A stretch of DNA of 35,821 bases from an uncultured Caryophanales bacterium (GCA_946404585.1 CAMJEC010000003.1:1-35821), one strand, 5' to 3'; counted from the first letter of the stretch, positions 8,974-17,459 are shown. Numbers and translations are program-made. Notes: generated from the sequence alone by a model not told the origin.

Positions 8974-9845
8974 GTAGCATGACTTTTGGCCGTTATTCCT
9001 TCCGCAATACTTTCATCCATAACTTGGATGCGAGAAATAAGATTTTCCTCATGCTTTTATTCATGGTGGGAATCTTCTTCCAATTCAATATGTGGTCAAC
9101 AGCTTTAATTATGAGTGGTGTTTATATCATCATCCTTTTAGCATTGATGCTCATCTCTAGAGTGAGTTTATGGTCACTAATTAAATCACTAGGCGGCTTA
9201 TGGATGTTAGTCATCTTCCTGATGATTATTTATATTTTCGTACCGACGAATAATCCAAAATTACCAGTGGCGTTTACTATTGGTTCGTTAGAAGTTCACT
9301 GGGACGCATTCTGCCAAGCTGGTTATATTGTGATGAGATTAATTTTAATGATTTCATTAACAATGATATTAACTAGCACCACAAAACCAATGGATATGAC
9401 ATATGCTTTTGAATGGTATATGACGCCATTAAAACCAATTCGTTTCCCAGTTCATGAAATAGCCATGACTTTATCAATCGCTTTAAGATTCATTCCAACG
9501 CTATTGGATGAAACTGAAAGAATTATGAAAGCCCAAGCCAGTCGTGGTGTTGATTTTAACCATGGTGGTATCTTTAAACGTTTCGGTGCAATTATTGCCT
9601 TAATCATTCCTTTATTTGTTTCCGCTTTAGAAAGAAGTGAAGAACTCGCTAATGCAATGATTGTTAGAGGATATGATCCAAGAGCAAAACGTACTAGATA
9701 TCGTTTATTAAGGTTCTCTTGGAGAGATATTATTGCTTTCTTATTTATCGGTGGTTTTTTTGCCGGTATTATTGTGATGTTCGTATTTGATAGAAAAAAT
9801 CCAATCGATCTCATTCAGCTTATTTTTAATAAGCCAGGATTCTAA
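8970..9845 (+). CDS. ecfT: Energy-coupling factor transporter transmembrane protein EcfT
   Basis: IHNLDARNKIFLML; coupling-helix motifs KAQASRGVD and AMIVRGYDP. Confidence 0.95.
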   Translation: MSSMTFGRYSFRNTFIHNLDARNKIFLMLLFMVGIFFQFNMWSTALIMSGVYIIILLALMLISRVSLWSLIKSLGGLWMLVIFLMIIYIFVPTNNPKLPVAFTIGSLEVHWDAFCQAGYIVMRLILMISLTMILTSTTKPMDMTYAFEWYMTPLKPIRFPVHEIAMTLSIALRFIPTLLDETERIMKAQASRGVDFNHGGIFKRFGAIIALIIPLFVSALERSEELANAMIVRGYDPRAKRTRYRLLRFSWRDIIAFLFIGGFFAGIIVMFVFDRKNPIDLIQLIFNKPGF

Positions 9846-9847
9846 TT

Positions 9848-10585
9848 ATGAAAGTATTAGGTATTTGTTCATATAAAGGCACTAATTATTATGGCTGGCA
9901 AAAGCAAGTCGGTTTTGTTAGCGTGCAAAGTAAAATTGAAGAATGCTTAAGTAAAGTCTATGACACCACAATTAACATCCAAGGTAGTGGACGTACAGAT
10001 GCAGGTGTCCACGCTTTAAAACAATATTTTCATTATGTTAGTGATAAGGAAAAAGACTTAAAACAATTAACATACGCCTTAAATAAAATGCTTCCAGATG
10101 ATATTAAGATTCTTTCACTTAACCAAGTAGATGATGATTTCCACGCTAGGTATAACGCTACTAAGAAGATTTATGAATACCGTATCCTTCTTACAAATAA
10201 AGATCCTATGTCTTATGACTTAGCCTATATCTATCCAATGGAATTAGATATCGAACTATTTAAAAACGCTCTTCAAAAGTTTGAAGGCACACACAATTAT
10301 CAAGATTTCACCTCTAAAGAAGAAGATGAAGGTGGATTTATTAGAACAATATACAATATTGAAGTCATTAAAGAAGGTGACTTATTAAGAGTCATATTTA
10401 CCGGTAATGGCTTTATGAGATATCAAATTAGAAATATGATTGGTTCAGCGATTAATGTCGCTAATAAAAAGGAACCATTAGAGTTCATTGATAAGCATTT
10501 ACAAGATAACAAAAATAGAGAAATCATCGCTTATAAAGCTCCAGCATCCGGGCTATATTTAGTGGATGTTATCTATAATAATTAG
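9848..10585 (+). CDS. truA: tRNA pseudouridine(38-40) synthase
   Basis: YYGWQKQ, GSGRTDAGVHALKQ, GNGFMRYQIRNMIG. Confidence 0.95.
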   Translation: MKVLGICSYKGTNYYGWQKQVGFVSVQSKIEECLSKVYDTTINIQGSGRTDAGVHALKQYFHYVSDKEKDLKQLTYALNKMLPDDIKILSLNQVDDDFHARYNATKKIYEYRILLTNKDPMSYDLAYIYPMELDIELFKNALQKFEGTHNYQDFTSKEEDEGGFIRTIYNIEVIKEGDLLRVIFTGNGFMRYQIRNMIGSAINVANKKEPLEFIDKHLQDNKNREIIAYKAPASGLYLVDVIYNN

Positions 10586-10599
10586 GAGGGTTTTCTTTT

Positions 10600-12615
10600 A
10601 TGAAAAAACAATTGTTTGCAATCTTAGGAATCATGTTTGCTATTGGCGTTTCTGCTTGTAATAATAGTGAACCAGTTGCTTCTAATAGCGATTCCAAACA
10701 ACAGTCTACTAGTAGTTCTATAGAAAGTAGTGAATCAACTTCTTCATCTATTTCATCACAATCTACTAGTGAATCTTCAATAAGCTCATCGGTTAGTTCT
10801 AACTCTTCAAGCAGCTCATCCAGTAGTGCTTCAAGCAGCTCCTTATCAAGTAGTTCTTCTTCAAGCTCAAGCAACAGTTCTTCAGTGCATGTCCATAATT
10901 ATGGAACATTAAACGAAGGAACTCTTCCATCATACTATTATGATGGCATGAAGCCTCATTATTACTGCATTGAATGTGGACAGTATTTTGACGTTGATAA
11001 GAACCCTACAACTAAAGACGCTTTAAAACTTGAAAAAGCAGGAGATAGAATCGCTCTTTTAATCAACGGTATTGAAAAGGATATTTTTGAAAATCCTGAT
11101 AAAAACGAACAACGAGTTATTTGGAGATTAGATAATCGTGGTCCAGGAAATACTGCTGTTGTCGCTTTAGCTAAGCCAGGTGATACAACTTATAAATATG
11201 GCTTCTTCGCTGGAGAAAACATTAATGAAAATAATACAATCACAATTGATGGCAGAGTTGATTTTGTTTTAGTGGCAACTCCTAATGGTCTTGTATTAAA
11301 CGCTCTTGAACATAATGGCTTAGTGGTCAAAGTTAATTCCGAAGAATATCCACTAAACCCTGTTACCTATCTTGATGGTGTAACTAAGACATATATTTAT
11401 GGCTATCATTACTTTGAAGTCGGTGACAAAATGACTGTTGTTGATAAGGACAACAATATCACTTATGGATATAGCGATATCGCGAGTGATTCCGCTTGGA
11501 ATAAATATGATTTCCATAAAGGTACCAACAACGAGTTTGTCTTTGACAAAGCTGCTAGATTTGGTATTGAATTTGGCCGTGATGGAGTAAATGATATTTC
11601 TGTAACTAAAACATTTGGTCCTTCTACAGGCACTGAATTCGTTGTTACTTTCAACTCAGAAAGAACTAACGAACAATTAACAAAACATTCATATGCCACT
11701 AACACTGAAGCCTATACAGAAGCAACTTGGTACGTGTTGCATGAAGTGGTTATAAACGCTGATGATATTAAAGCCGCTTTAGTGAATGGCTATGATATGT
11801 ATACAGCTACTGTTTCTTTCTCAAGTGGTGAAGAATTCAACCTTAAAGACATTACTAATAACGCAGCTATTACTGGTGATCATTTAGCCTCTTACTATGG
11901 TGAAGATGATTGTTTCACAATCTCAGGCGATTACATCAAAATCTTAAAAAACGGCAGCTACGGTATTTATTATGTTCCAGCCGCTAATGTTATTGCTTTG
12001 ACCACTATGTCAGCGCCAGGTAATGCAAATATCATGGTCGATGGTGCATTTGTTCCGTTAACCAAAGACGCTAATGATAATGTCACTTATACTGGCCATT
12101 TTGATAAGAATACATACGTTGTATTTGCAGATGATAGCTATAACATGATTACACCAACATTAGCGAGTGGTGTTGATCAAACTGCTGTCCATTTGTCTTC
12201 ATTCTTAATTTATTTTGACAAAGCCGGTACATTCAAACTTGATTTGAATTTAAACACTAATGTGTTAAATGTTACCGTCATAGAACTAGATGATCCTGGT
12301 CAACAACAAGGACCTATTACTGGTGCTTATTTAATTGGTTCTGGCGGTATGTCCGCTAGAATGGAAAACAATCCAGATAATCCTGACGAATTAATGAAGA
12401 AAAATGTCCAAATGGTAGCCAGTAGTGGAATGGTTTATGTTTCCATTTATAATTCCACACTAAGCGGCAATATTGAAGGCGTTACTTTATCAGAAGATAG
12501 CGCTAGTGTCGCAACAGCAATGAGCACTTTGTTTTATATCACCGCTGGTGAAGGAACATACGATTTCTATCTCAATAAAAACACTTTGGTATTGAGAATA
12601 GTTAAGGTTTCATAA
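10600..12615 (+). CDS. Lipoprotein with Ser-rich linker, zinc-ribbon-like segment and repeated beta-rich modules
   Basis: Signal peptide MKKQLFAILGIMFAIGVSAC; about 70-residue Ser/Thr linker; HVHNYGTLNEG...HYYCIECGQYFD segment; repeated 'G-Y-x-hydrophobic-N' strands in the C-terminal half. Confidence 0.8.
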   Translation: MKKQLFAILGIMFAIGVSACNNSEPVASNSDSKQQSTSSSIESSESTSSSISSQSTSESSISSSVSSNSSSSSSSSASSSSLSSSSSSSSSNSSSVHVHNYGTLNEGTLPSYYYDGMKPHYYCIECGQYFDVDKNPTTKDALKLEKAGDRIALLINGIEKDIFENPDKNEQRVIWRLDNRGPGNTAVVALAKPGDTTYKYGFFAGENINENNTITIDGRVDFVLVATPNGLVLNALEHNGLVVKVNSEEYPLNPVTYLDGVTKTYIYGYHYFEVGDKMTVVDKDNNITYGYSDIASDSAWNKYDFHKGTNNEFVFDKAARFGIEFGRDGVNDISVTKTFGPSTGTEFVVTFNSERTNEQLTKHSYATNTEAYTEATWYVLHEVVINADDIKAALVNGYDMYTATVSFSSGEEFNLKDITNNAAITGDHLASYYGEDDCFTISGDYIKILKNGSYGIYYVPAANVIALTTMSAPGNANIMVDGAFVPLTKDANDNVTYTGHFDKNTYVVFADDSYNMITPTLASGVDQTAVHLSSFLIYFDKAGTFKLDLNLNTNVLNVTVIELDDPGQQQGPITGAYLIGSGGMSARMENNPDNPDELMKKNVQMVASSGMVYVSIYNSTLSGNIEGVTLSEDSASVATAMSTLFYITAGEGTYDFYLNKNTLVLRIVKVS

Positions 12616-12688
12616 ACATTTATGTTCAATTCTATATGAACATGTGGTAATATTTTTTCGCAAAAAAGCAAAAAAGGAGTTTTAAATC

Positions 12689-13393
12689 ATGGGTAGAGCA
12701 CATGAAGTAAGAGCAAAAGCGATGGCCGCAACCGCTGCAAAAAGAAGCGCACTCTTTATGAGAGCCAGTAAGGAAATCTATATGGCGGCAAAGAATGGTG
12801 TTCCTGACCCTGAAATGAACTTAGCACTCCGTTCTGCAATTGAAAAATGGAGAGGCCAAAACGTTACTAAAGACGTTATTGATAGAGCGATCCAAAAAGC
12901 TAAAGGCGGCGAAGCCGAAAGCTATTCTGAAGGCCGTTATGAAGCCTTTGGTCCAGGTAACTCCCTCTTTATCATTGATACATTAACTGATAACTCAAAC
13001 CGTGCGTTTATCGAAGTTAGAACCGCTATCACCAAAAAGGGTGGCCACTTAGGTTCCACAATCTTCAATTTCACACAAACTGGTTTATTCGTTTTCAACG
13101 GCACCAATAGAGATGAAGTTGAAGAAAACTTAATTCTCTCTGACGTTGATGTCCGTGAAGTCACAGCAGAAGATGGAAAGATCGAAGTCCTTGTTGAACC
13201 AGCAGCCTTCGCTCAAGCTAGAGAAGTTTTAGGTGGTATGGGCATCTCCGAATTCGATGTTGCGGAAATAACCTTCTTAGCCAATGATCCAATTGAGATC
13301 ACTGATCCAGAAGAAAGACGCAAATTTGACGAATTATGCGATATGCTTGATGACTTACAAGACGTCCAAAACGTCTACCACAACGTCAAGTAA
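12689..13393 (+). CDS. yebC: YebC/PmpR (TACO1) family protein
   Basis: MGRAHEVRAKAMAATAAKRSALFMRASKEIYMAAK, then NPDL-type and GGHLGS motifs. Confidence 0.93.
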   Translation: MGRAHEVRAKAMAATAAKRSALFMRASKEIYMAAKNGVPDPEMNLALRSAIEKWRGQNVTKDVIDRAIQKAKGGEAESYSEGRYEAFGPGNSLFIIDTLTDNSNRAFIEVRTAITKKGGHLGSTIFNFTQTGLFVFNGTNRDEVEENLILSDVDVREVTAEDGKIEVLVEPAAFAQAREVLGGMGISEFDVAEITFLANDPIEITDPEERRKFDELCDMLDDLQDVQNVYHNVK

Positions 13394-13417
13394 TTATTAA
13401 CCTATAATTATGCAAAT

Positions 13418-13446
13418 ACCAATCACGAAATGTGGTTGGTTTTTTG
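13418..13446 (+). terminator. Intrinsic terminator after yebC
   Basis: ACCAATCAC / GTGGTTGGT stem followed by TTTTTT. Confidence 0.85.
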
Positions 13447-13499
13447 TTTGAAAAACAACTTTTTTCTAGTCACCAGGAATTATTTTTATAAATAATCAA

Positions 13500-13528
13500 T
13501 TGACATCACACACGTAAACACGTATGAT
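13500..13528 (+). promoter_or_regulatory. Sigma-A promoter for rplM-rpsI
   Basis: TTGACA (13500-13505), 17-bp spacer, TATGAT (13523-13528). Confidence 0.88.
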
Positions 13529-13532
13529 TTTT

Positions 13533-13600
13533 ATCGGCACAAAAGCTAAATTAGCGAAGTCCCCGGTAAGGTCAAAGTTAGTTTGGTAAAGGAGGATTAC
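13533..13600 (+). promoter_or_regulatory. Putative L13-leader-like autoregulatory 5' UTR of rplM
   Basis: TCGG-CACAAAAGCTAAATTAGCGAAGTCCCCGG: outer CGG/CCG pairing around a GCTA-AAT-TAGC hairpin, between the promoter and the rplM RBS. L13 leaders are known in Firmicutes. Confidence 0.5.
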
Positions 13601-13604
13601 AGTT

Positions 13605-14045
13605 ATGCAACGTCAAACTACTATTGCAAAAAATAACGAAATCCAAAGAAAATGGTATGTCGTCGATGCCACTGACAAACCATTAGGAAGATTAGCATCA
13701 CAAGTCGCTCAAGTTTTAACTGGCAAGAATAAGCCAATTTGGACTCCAAATGTTGACTGTGGTGACTATGTTATTATCATCAACGCTGAAAAGGTTGCTC
13801 TTTCTGGCGATAAAGTTAATAACAAAAAATACTACAATGTGTCTGGTTACGCTGGCGGTCTCCGTACTCGTACAGCCGGTACTATGAAAGAAAAGTATCC
13901 AGTAGAAATGCTTGAAAGATGCCTTCACGGTATGCTTCCAAAGGGTCGCTTAGGTCGTCAAATGATCAAGAAACTCTTCGTCTATGCTGGTCCAGAACAC
14001 AAACAAGAAGCTCAAAAACCAGAAGTTCTTGAGCTCAAATACTAG
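13605..14045 (+). CDS. rplM: 50S ribosomal protein L13
   Basis: [39 protein letters not shown]. Confidence 0.97.
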   Translation: MQRQTTIAKNNEIQRKWYVVDATDKPLGRLASQVAQVLTGKNKPIWTPNVDCGDYVIIINAEKVALSGDKVNNKKYYNVSGYAGGLRTRTAGTMKEKYPVEMLERCLHGMLPKGRLGRQMIKKLFVYAGPEHKQEAQKPEVLELKY

Positions 14046-14056
14046 GAGGTCTTAAC

Positions 14057-14455
14057 ATGGCAAAGAAAGCTGATCTTCAATATTACGGCACAGGCAAAAG
14101 AAAATCTTCTATCGCTCGTGTTTACATCACTGCTGGTACAGGCAAAGTTGTTGTCAATGGCCACCCAGTGGAAGAATATATGCCTTATGCGACATTAATT
14201 CTCGACTTAAAGCAACCATTAACATTAACAGGCACAGATGGCAAATACGATGTGCGTGCAGAAGTTAAAGGTGGTGGCTTCACAGGCCAAGCTGGCGCTA
14301 TCCGCTTAGGTATCGCTAGAGCCTTATTAGAAGCCGGTTGCGATCGTGCAGTCTTAAAATCTAACGGTATGGTCAAACGTGACTCCCGTAAGAAAGAACG
14401 TAAGAAATACGGTCTCAAAGCTGCTCGTAAAGCTCCACAATTCAGCAAACGTTAA
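14057..14455 (+). CDS. rpsI: 30S ribosomal protein S9
   Basis: [16 protein letters not shown] ... C-terminal RKAPQFSKR. Confidence 0.97.
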   Translation: MAKKADLQYYGTGKRKSSIARVYITAGTGKVVVNGHPVEEYMPYATLILDLKQPLTLTGTDGKYDVRAEVKGGGFTGQAGAIRLGIARALLEAGCDRAVLKSNGMVKRDSRKKERKKYGLKAARKAPQFSKR

Positions 14456-14480
14456 TCGTTTACTACAAAACAAGAAAAAC

Positions 14481-14506
14481 AGGAAGTCATTTGGCTTCCT
14501 TTTTTC
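14481..14506 (+). terminator. Intrinsic terminator after rpsI
   Basis: AGGAAGTC / GGCTTCCT stem followed by TTTTTT. Confidence 0.85.
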
Positions 14507-14534
14507 GTGCGCGTAAAATCTTATATAAAAAGCA

Positions 14535-14563
14535 TTGATTTTGATAAATCATTGTTGTATATT
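14535..14563 (+). promoter_or_regulatory. tRNA-Ile promoter
   Basis: TTGATT, 17-bp spacer, TATATT. Confidence 0.75.
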
Positions 14564-14587
14564 ATTACCGCTGTCTTTAAGACGCAT

Positions 14588-14664
14588 GGGCCCATAGCTC
14601 AGTTGGTTAGAGCGCGCCCCTGATAAGGGCGAGGTCGGAAGTTCAAGTCTTCTTGGGCCCACCA
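14588..14664 (+). tRNA. tRNA-Ile(GAT)
   Basis: Acceptor GGGCCCA/TGGGCCC, anticodon stem CGCCC-CTGATAA-GGGCG, encoded ACCA. Confidence 0.96.
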
Positions 14665-14675
14665 AATTGATTGTT

Positions 14676-14703
14676 AAGAAGGATGTCAAAGTCCTTCTTT
14701 TAA
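14676..14703 (+). terminator. Intrinsic terminator after tRNA-Ile
   Basis: AAGAAGGAT / GTCCTTCTT with T-rich 3' side. Confidence 0.7.
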
Positions 14704-14841
14704 TTTTTATCATCTCGAAGAGATTTAAATAACTCTTTGCGAAACTATCTAAAAGAAGAACAAAAAAGCGCTTTAAAAGTATTAAAATACTTGTAAGAGA
14801 ATAATATAACCGCTATTCTATATATTGCGTTCACAATTTTA

Positions 14842-14870
14842 TTGCTAAATAAAACGTAGTTTGTTATATT
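14842..14870 (+). promoter_or_regulatory. Promoter of the tRNA-Val/Thr/(Leu) unit
   Basis: TTGCTA, 17-bp spacer, TATATT. Confidence 0.75.
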
Positions 14871-14881
14871 ATTTAGGCGCT

Positions 14882-14956
14882 GGAGACTTAGTTCAGCGGG
14901 AGAACGCTTCCTTCACACGGAAGAGGTCGTAGGTTCGATCCCTACAGTGTCCACCA
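14882..14956 (+). tRNA. tRNA-Val(CAC)
   Basis: Stem/loop CTTCC-TTCACAC-GGAAG gives anticodon CAC; T arm GTAGG-TTCGATC-CCTAC; acceptor GGAGACT/AGTGTCC has a G4.G69 mismatch; encoded CCA. Confidence 0.87.
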
Positions 14957-14961
14957 AATTT

Positions 14962-15037
14962 GCCGTCTTAGCTCAATTGGCAGAGCAACTGATTTGTAAT
15001 CAGTAGGTTGTTGGTTCGATTCCGATAGACGGCACCA
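14962..15037 (+). tRNA. tRNA-Thr(TGT)
   Basis: Acceptor GCCGTCT/AGACGGC, anticodon stem ACTGA-TTTGTAA-TCAGT, encoded CCA. Confidence 0.95.
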
Positions 15038-15050
15038 ACTAAGTATTATC

Positions 15051-15072
15051 GGAGGGACACAATCCCTCCTTT
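15051..15072 (+). terminator. Hairpin between tRNA-Thr and tRNA-Leu (terminator or processing element)
   Basis: GGAGGGA / TCCCTCC stem followed by only TTT. Confidence 0.55.
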
Positions 15073-15081
15073 AATTTATAT

Positions 15082-15166
15082 GCGGCTATGGCGGAACTGG
15101 CAGACGCGCTAGACTTAGGATCTAGTGGGGCAACCCGTACAGGTTCGATTCCTGCTAGCCGCACCA
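15082..15166 (+). tRNA. tRNA-Leu(TAG)
   Basis: Acceptor GCGGCTA/TAGCCGC, anticodon stem CTAGA-CTTAGGA-TCTAG, long variable arm, encoded CCA. Confidence 0.95.
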
Positions 15167-15180
15167 AGTATCAATTTTGT

Positions 15181-15203
15181 AACTACTCAATGCAGTAGTT
15201 TTT
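15181..15203 (+). terminator. Intrinsic terminator after tRNA cluster
   Basis: AACTACT / AGTAGTT stem followed by TTT. Confidence 0.7.
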
Positions 15204-15299
15204 CTATTATTCCTTATATATAAATAATAGGATATGTCTTGATAAATGCTTAAAATATCGTTTTATACAACGATGTAAGAACGATTTTAACGAATATTA

Positions 15300-15328
15300 T
15301 TGAATATCTATGTATAAAAATGTATATT
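15300..15328 (+). promoter_or_regulatory. Promoter of ABC exporter pair
   Basis: TTGAAT, 17-bp spacer, TATATT, followed by GGAGG RBS and ATG at 15350. A second candidate, TTGATA-17-TTTATA, lies at 15239-15267. Confidence 0.7.
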
Positions 15329-15349
15329 ATTGTAGAAGGAGGAAATAAC

Positions 15350-16261
15350 ATGGACCTTATTACAACAAATGAGCTCTGCAAATCATACAACAAAAAGCTC
15401 GTTATAGATCATGTTAATATGCATATTCCAGAAAGTAGCATTTATGGCTTTGTCGGTGAAAATGGCAGTGGCAAAACAACCATTATGCGTCTATTAACCG
15501 GTTTAGCGGAACCAACATCTGGAACATATGAATTATTCGGTCTAAAAAACAATGACCCACGTATTTACGAAAAAAGAAAGAATATATCCGCTATTGTGGA
15601 AAAAACATCTTTGGTACCAACATTTACCGCAAAACAAAACATCCGTTATTTTGAACTTTATACAGGTATCGAATTAACAGAAAAAGAAAGAGATGAATTA
15701 TTAGCAAAAGTTCATCTTCATGATGTTGAGAATAAAAAAGTTAAAAACTTTTCTCTCGGTATGCGTCAAAGATTAGGTATCGCTTTAGCGTTAGTTAGTA
15801 AGCCAAAACTAATGTTCTTAGATGAACCAATGAATGGTTTAGACCCAGAAGGTATTGCCGAATTAAGAGATTTATTGGTTGAATTAAATCAAAAAGATGG
15901 CATTACTGTTCTAATCTCTTCACACATTCTTTCAGAACTTGAAAAGATTGCTACCTGCTATGGCTTTATCTCTCACGGCAAGATTCTTGAAGAAGTTACC
16001 GCACAAGAATTAAAAGGAAGATGCCGTAAATCATTAATGGTGAAAGTTGATAAGCTACAAGAAGCAGAAAAAGCTTTGAAACAACTTAACATTCTTGATT
16101 ACAAAGTCTCACCTAATGGTGAAATTCAAATCTATGATAACGTCAAAATCCAAGACGTTATGGCGTGTTTAGTCAGCGCTGGTGTTAATATTTCGGCTAT
16201 TAATTCTGCTGAGGAATCAGTTGAAGATTACTATTTAAATCTTATTAAGGAGGGCAAATAA
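15350..16261 (+). CDS. ABC transporter ATP-binding protein (lantibiotic/drug-exporter type)
   Basis: GENGSGKTT, FSLGMRQRLGIA, LMFLDEPMNGLDP. RBS ggaggaaataacATG; the track start 15320 is upstream of this ATG. Confidence 0.92.
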   Translation: MDLITTNELCKSYNKKLVIDHVNMHIPESSIYGFVGENGSGKTTIMRLLTGLAEPTSGTYELFGLKNNDPRIYEKRKNISAIVEKTSLVPTFTAKQNIRYFELYTGIELTEKERDELLAKVHLHDVENKKVKNFSLGMRQRLGIALALVSKPKLMFLDEPMNGLDPEGIAELRDLLVELNQKDGITVLISSHILSELEKIATCYGFISHGKILEEVTAQELKGRCRKSLMVKVDKLQEAEKALKQLNILDYKVSPNGEIQIYDNVKIQDVMACLVSAGVNISAINSAEESVEDYYLNLIKEGK

Positions 16262-16262
16262 T

Positions 16263-17222
16263 ATGTCTCGTTTATTAAAAGCCTTCTTCTATAGGATGTC
16301 TAAAGACCTCGCATTTAGAATTACTCTCATTATTGGCTGTGGTATTGCCTTAATACTCTCCGTCATCCTTTTAGTGGCAGATTTAATGATGGATATGGAA
16401 GGCATCAAGCTATTGACTGGACATGGCATGCTAACAATGTCACTAAATCCAGCACAAAACTATGGCATTGCCATTCCAATTAACGTTGCTATATTCGTAG
16501 CTTTAGAATTCACACAAGGCACAATTAGAAACAAAATTATTGCAGGCCATTCAAAGTTTAAAATCTATGCCTCACTTTATATTTCTGGCCTTATTTTAGG
16601 CGCAGCACTCTTATTTGCCTATGTTGGATTCTTAACAATATTCGGCACAATCTTTGGTGGCTTTGATGTCAATGTCGTAACTATATTAGGCACTGGATTT
16701 GGCGCTGCGACTGTAGAATACATTGTTAAGTTTGTCATTCTATCTTTGCTAGCTTATACCACACTCATTAGTTACGCTGTATTTATCGCTACAGTATTTA
16801 GATCATTAGGCCCTTCCATTCCATTAGTGTTCGCTGCTGTCTATGGTCTCTTCTTTATTGCAATGATTGTGAATATCATCGTTGGTATTAATAAAGAATT
16901 CATGGATGGATACGAAGCAGCGTTAGTTATAGCTCAAGAACACGGAGATGCTGATGCGATTGCCGAAGCTGCAAAAGAAGTAGCGGATTTCAAACCAACA
17001 AACGATACTGTGCAAGCCATTGGTAATGTCTTTAAGTGCCTCAATCCTCTATATGGCCTTTCAGTCACAGATAGTGTTATAGTTGGTGAAGGCGAAGATG
17101 TGAAAGCGATTGCAAAGATGGATGACTTCACTTTCTATAGTGGAATTGCTAGCAATTTAGCATATTCTGCAGCATTCTTTTTCGGAGGTGCTTGCTTATT
17201 TAAGAAAAGAGATGTTAAATAA
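16263..17222 (+). CDS. ABC transporter permease paired with the upstream ATPase
   Basis: Multi-TM ABC-2-like protein starting 1 nt after the ATPase stop. Confidence 0.8.
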   Translation: MSRLLKAFFYRMSKDLAFRITLIIGCGIALILSVILLVADLMMDMEGIKLLTGHGMLTMSLNPAQNYGIAIPINVAIFVALEFTQGTIRNKIIAGHSKFKIYASLYISGLILGAALLFAYVGFLTIFGTIFGGFDVNVVTILGTGFGAATVEYIVKFVILSLLAYTTLISYAVFIATVFRSLGPSIPLVFAAVYGLFFIAMIVNIIVGINKEFMDGYEAALVIAQEHGDADAIAEAAKEVADFKPTNDTVQAIGNVFKCLNPLYGLSVTDSVIVGEGEDVKAIAKMDDFTFYSGIASNLAYSAAFFFGGACLFKKRDVK

Positions 17223-17251
17223 TATAGGAAAAAAATTTTTCTTAGCAAAAA

Positions 17252-17440
17252 TTGTCGGCTTAAACGTCTTATATATGAGAGGCGAACAAAAAGCCTCTTC
17301 CCTCAGCGCATTACAAAGATTAACATTTGTTATCTATGCCGACAGATAAAAATGCGCTAAACTAAAATTGTCTATTGTCTCTTTAGCAATAGAGTCTCCC
17401 TTTTTAAAGGTTACTGGTCCCCCGATCGGTAATCTTTTTC
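17252..17440 (+). ncRNA. Candidate orphan structured RNA of unknown family (5' end uncertain)
   Basis: Hairpin GAGGC/GCCTC near 17279-17298; P1 AGCGCATT (17305-17312)/AATGCGCT (17351-17358) enclosing ACAAA/TTTGT (17313-17317/17326-17330) and TATCT/AGATA (17331-17335/17344-17348); hairpin TCTATTG/CAATAGA (17371-17377/17387-17393); terminator 17406-17439. Confidence 0.55.
17406..17439 (+). terminator. Strong intrinsic terminator of the candidate ncRNA
   Basis: AAAGGTTACTGGTC-CCCC-GATCGGTAATCTTT: 14-bp stem with three G-T wobbles, CCCC loop, T-run. Confidence 0.85.
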
Positions 17441-17459
17441 TTTTAGCAGGTTTTCGTTT

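Noticed and set aside
8119-9845. TGA read as tryptophan (code 4)
   Set aside because: All proteins are full length under the standard code, and the ecfA2 TGA lies in a normal ATGA start/stop overlap with ecfT.
10569-10874. Acidic Leu/Glu-rich antisense ORF (MLELEEELLDKELLEALLDELLEEL...)
   Set aside because: It is the complement of the Ser-rich linker codons of the lipoprotein; low-complexity artefact.
14700-14840. Possible small RNA between tRNA-Ile and tRNA-Val (AAGTATT-AA-AATACTT palindrome, ATCTC-GAA-GAGAT hairpin)
   Set aside because: Short AT-rich hairpins only, with no coherent promoter-terminator pair.
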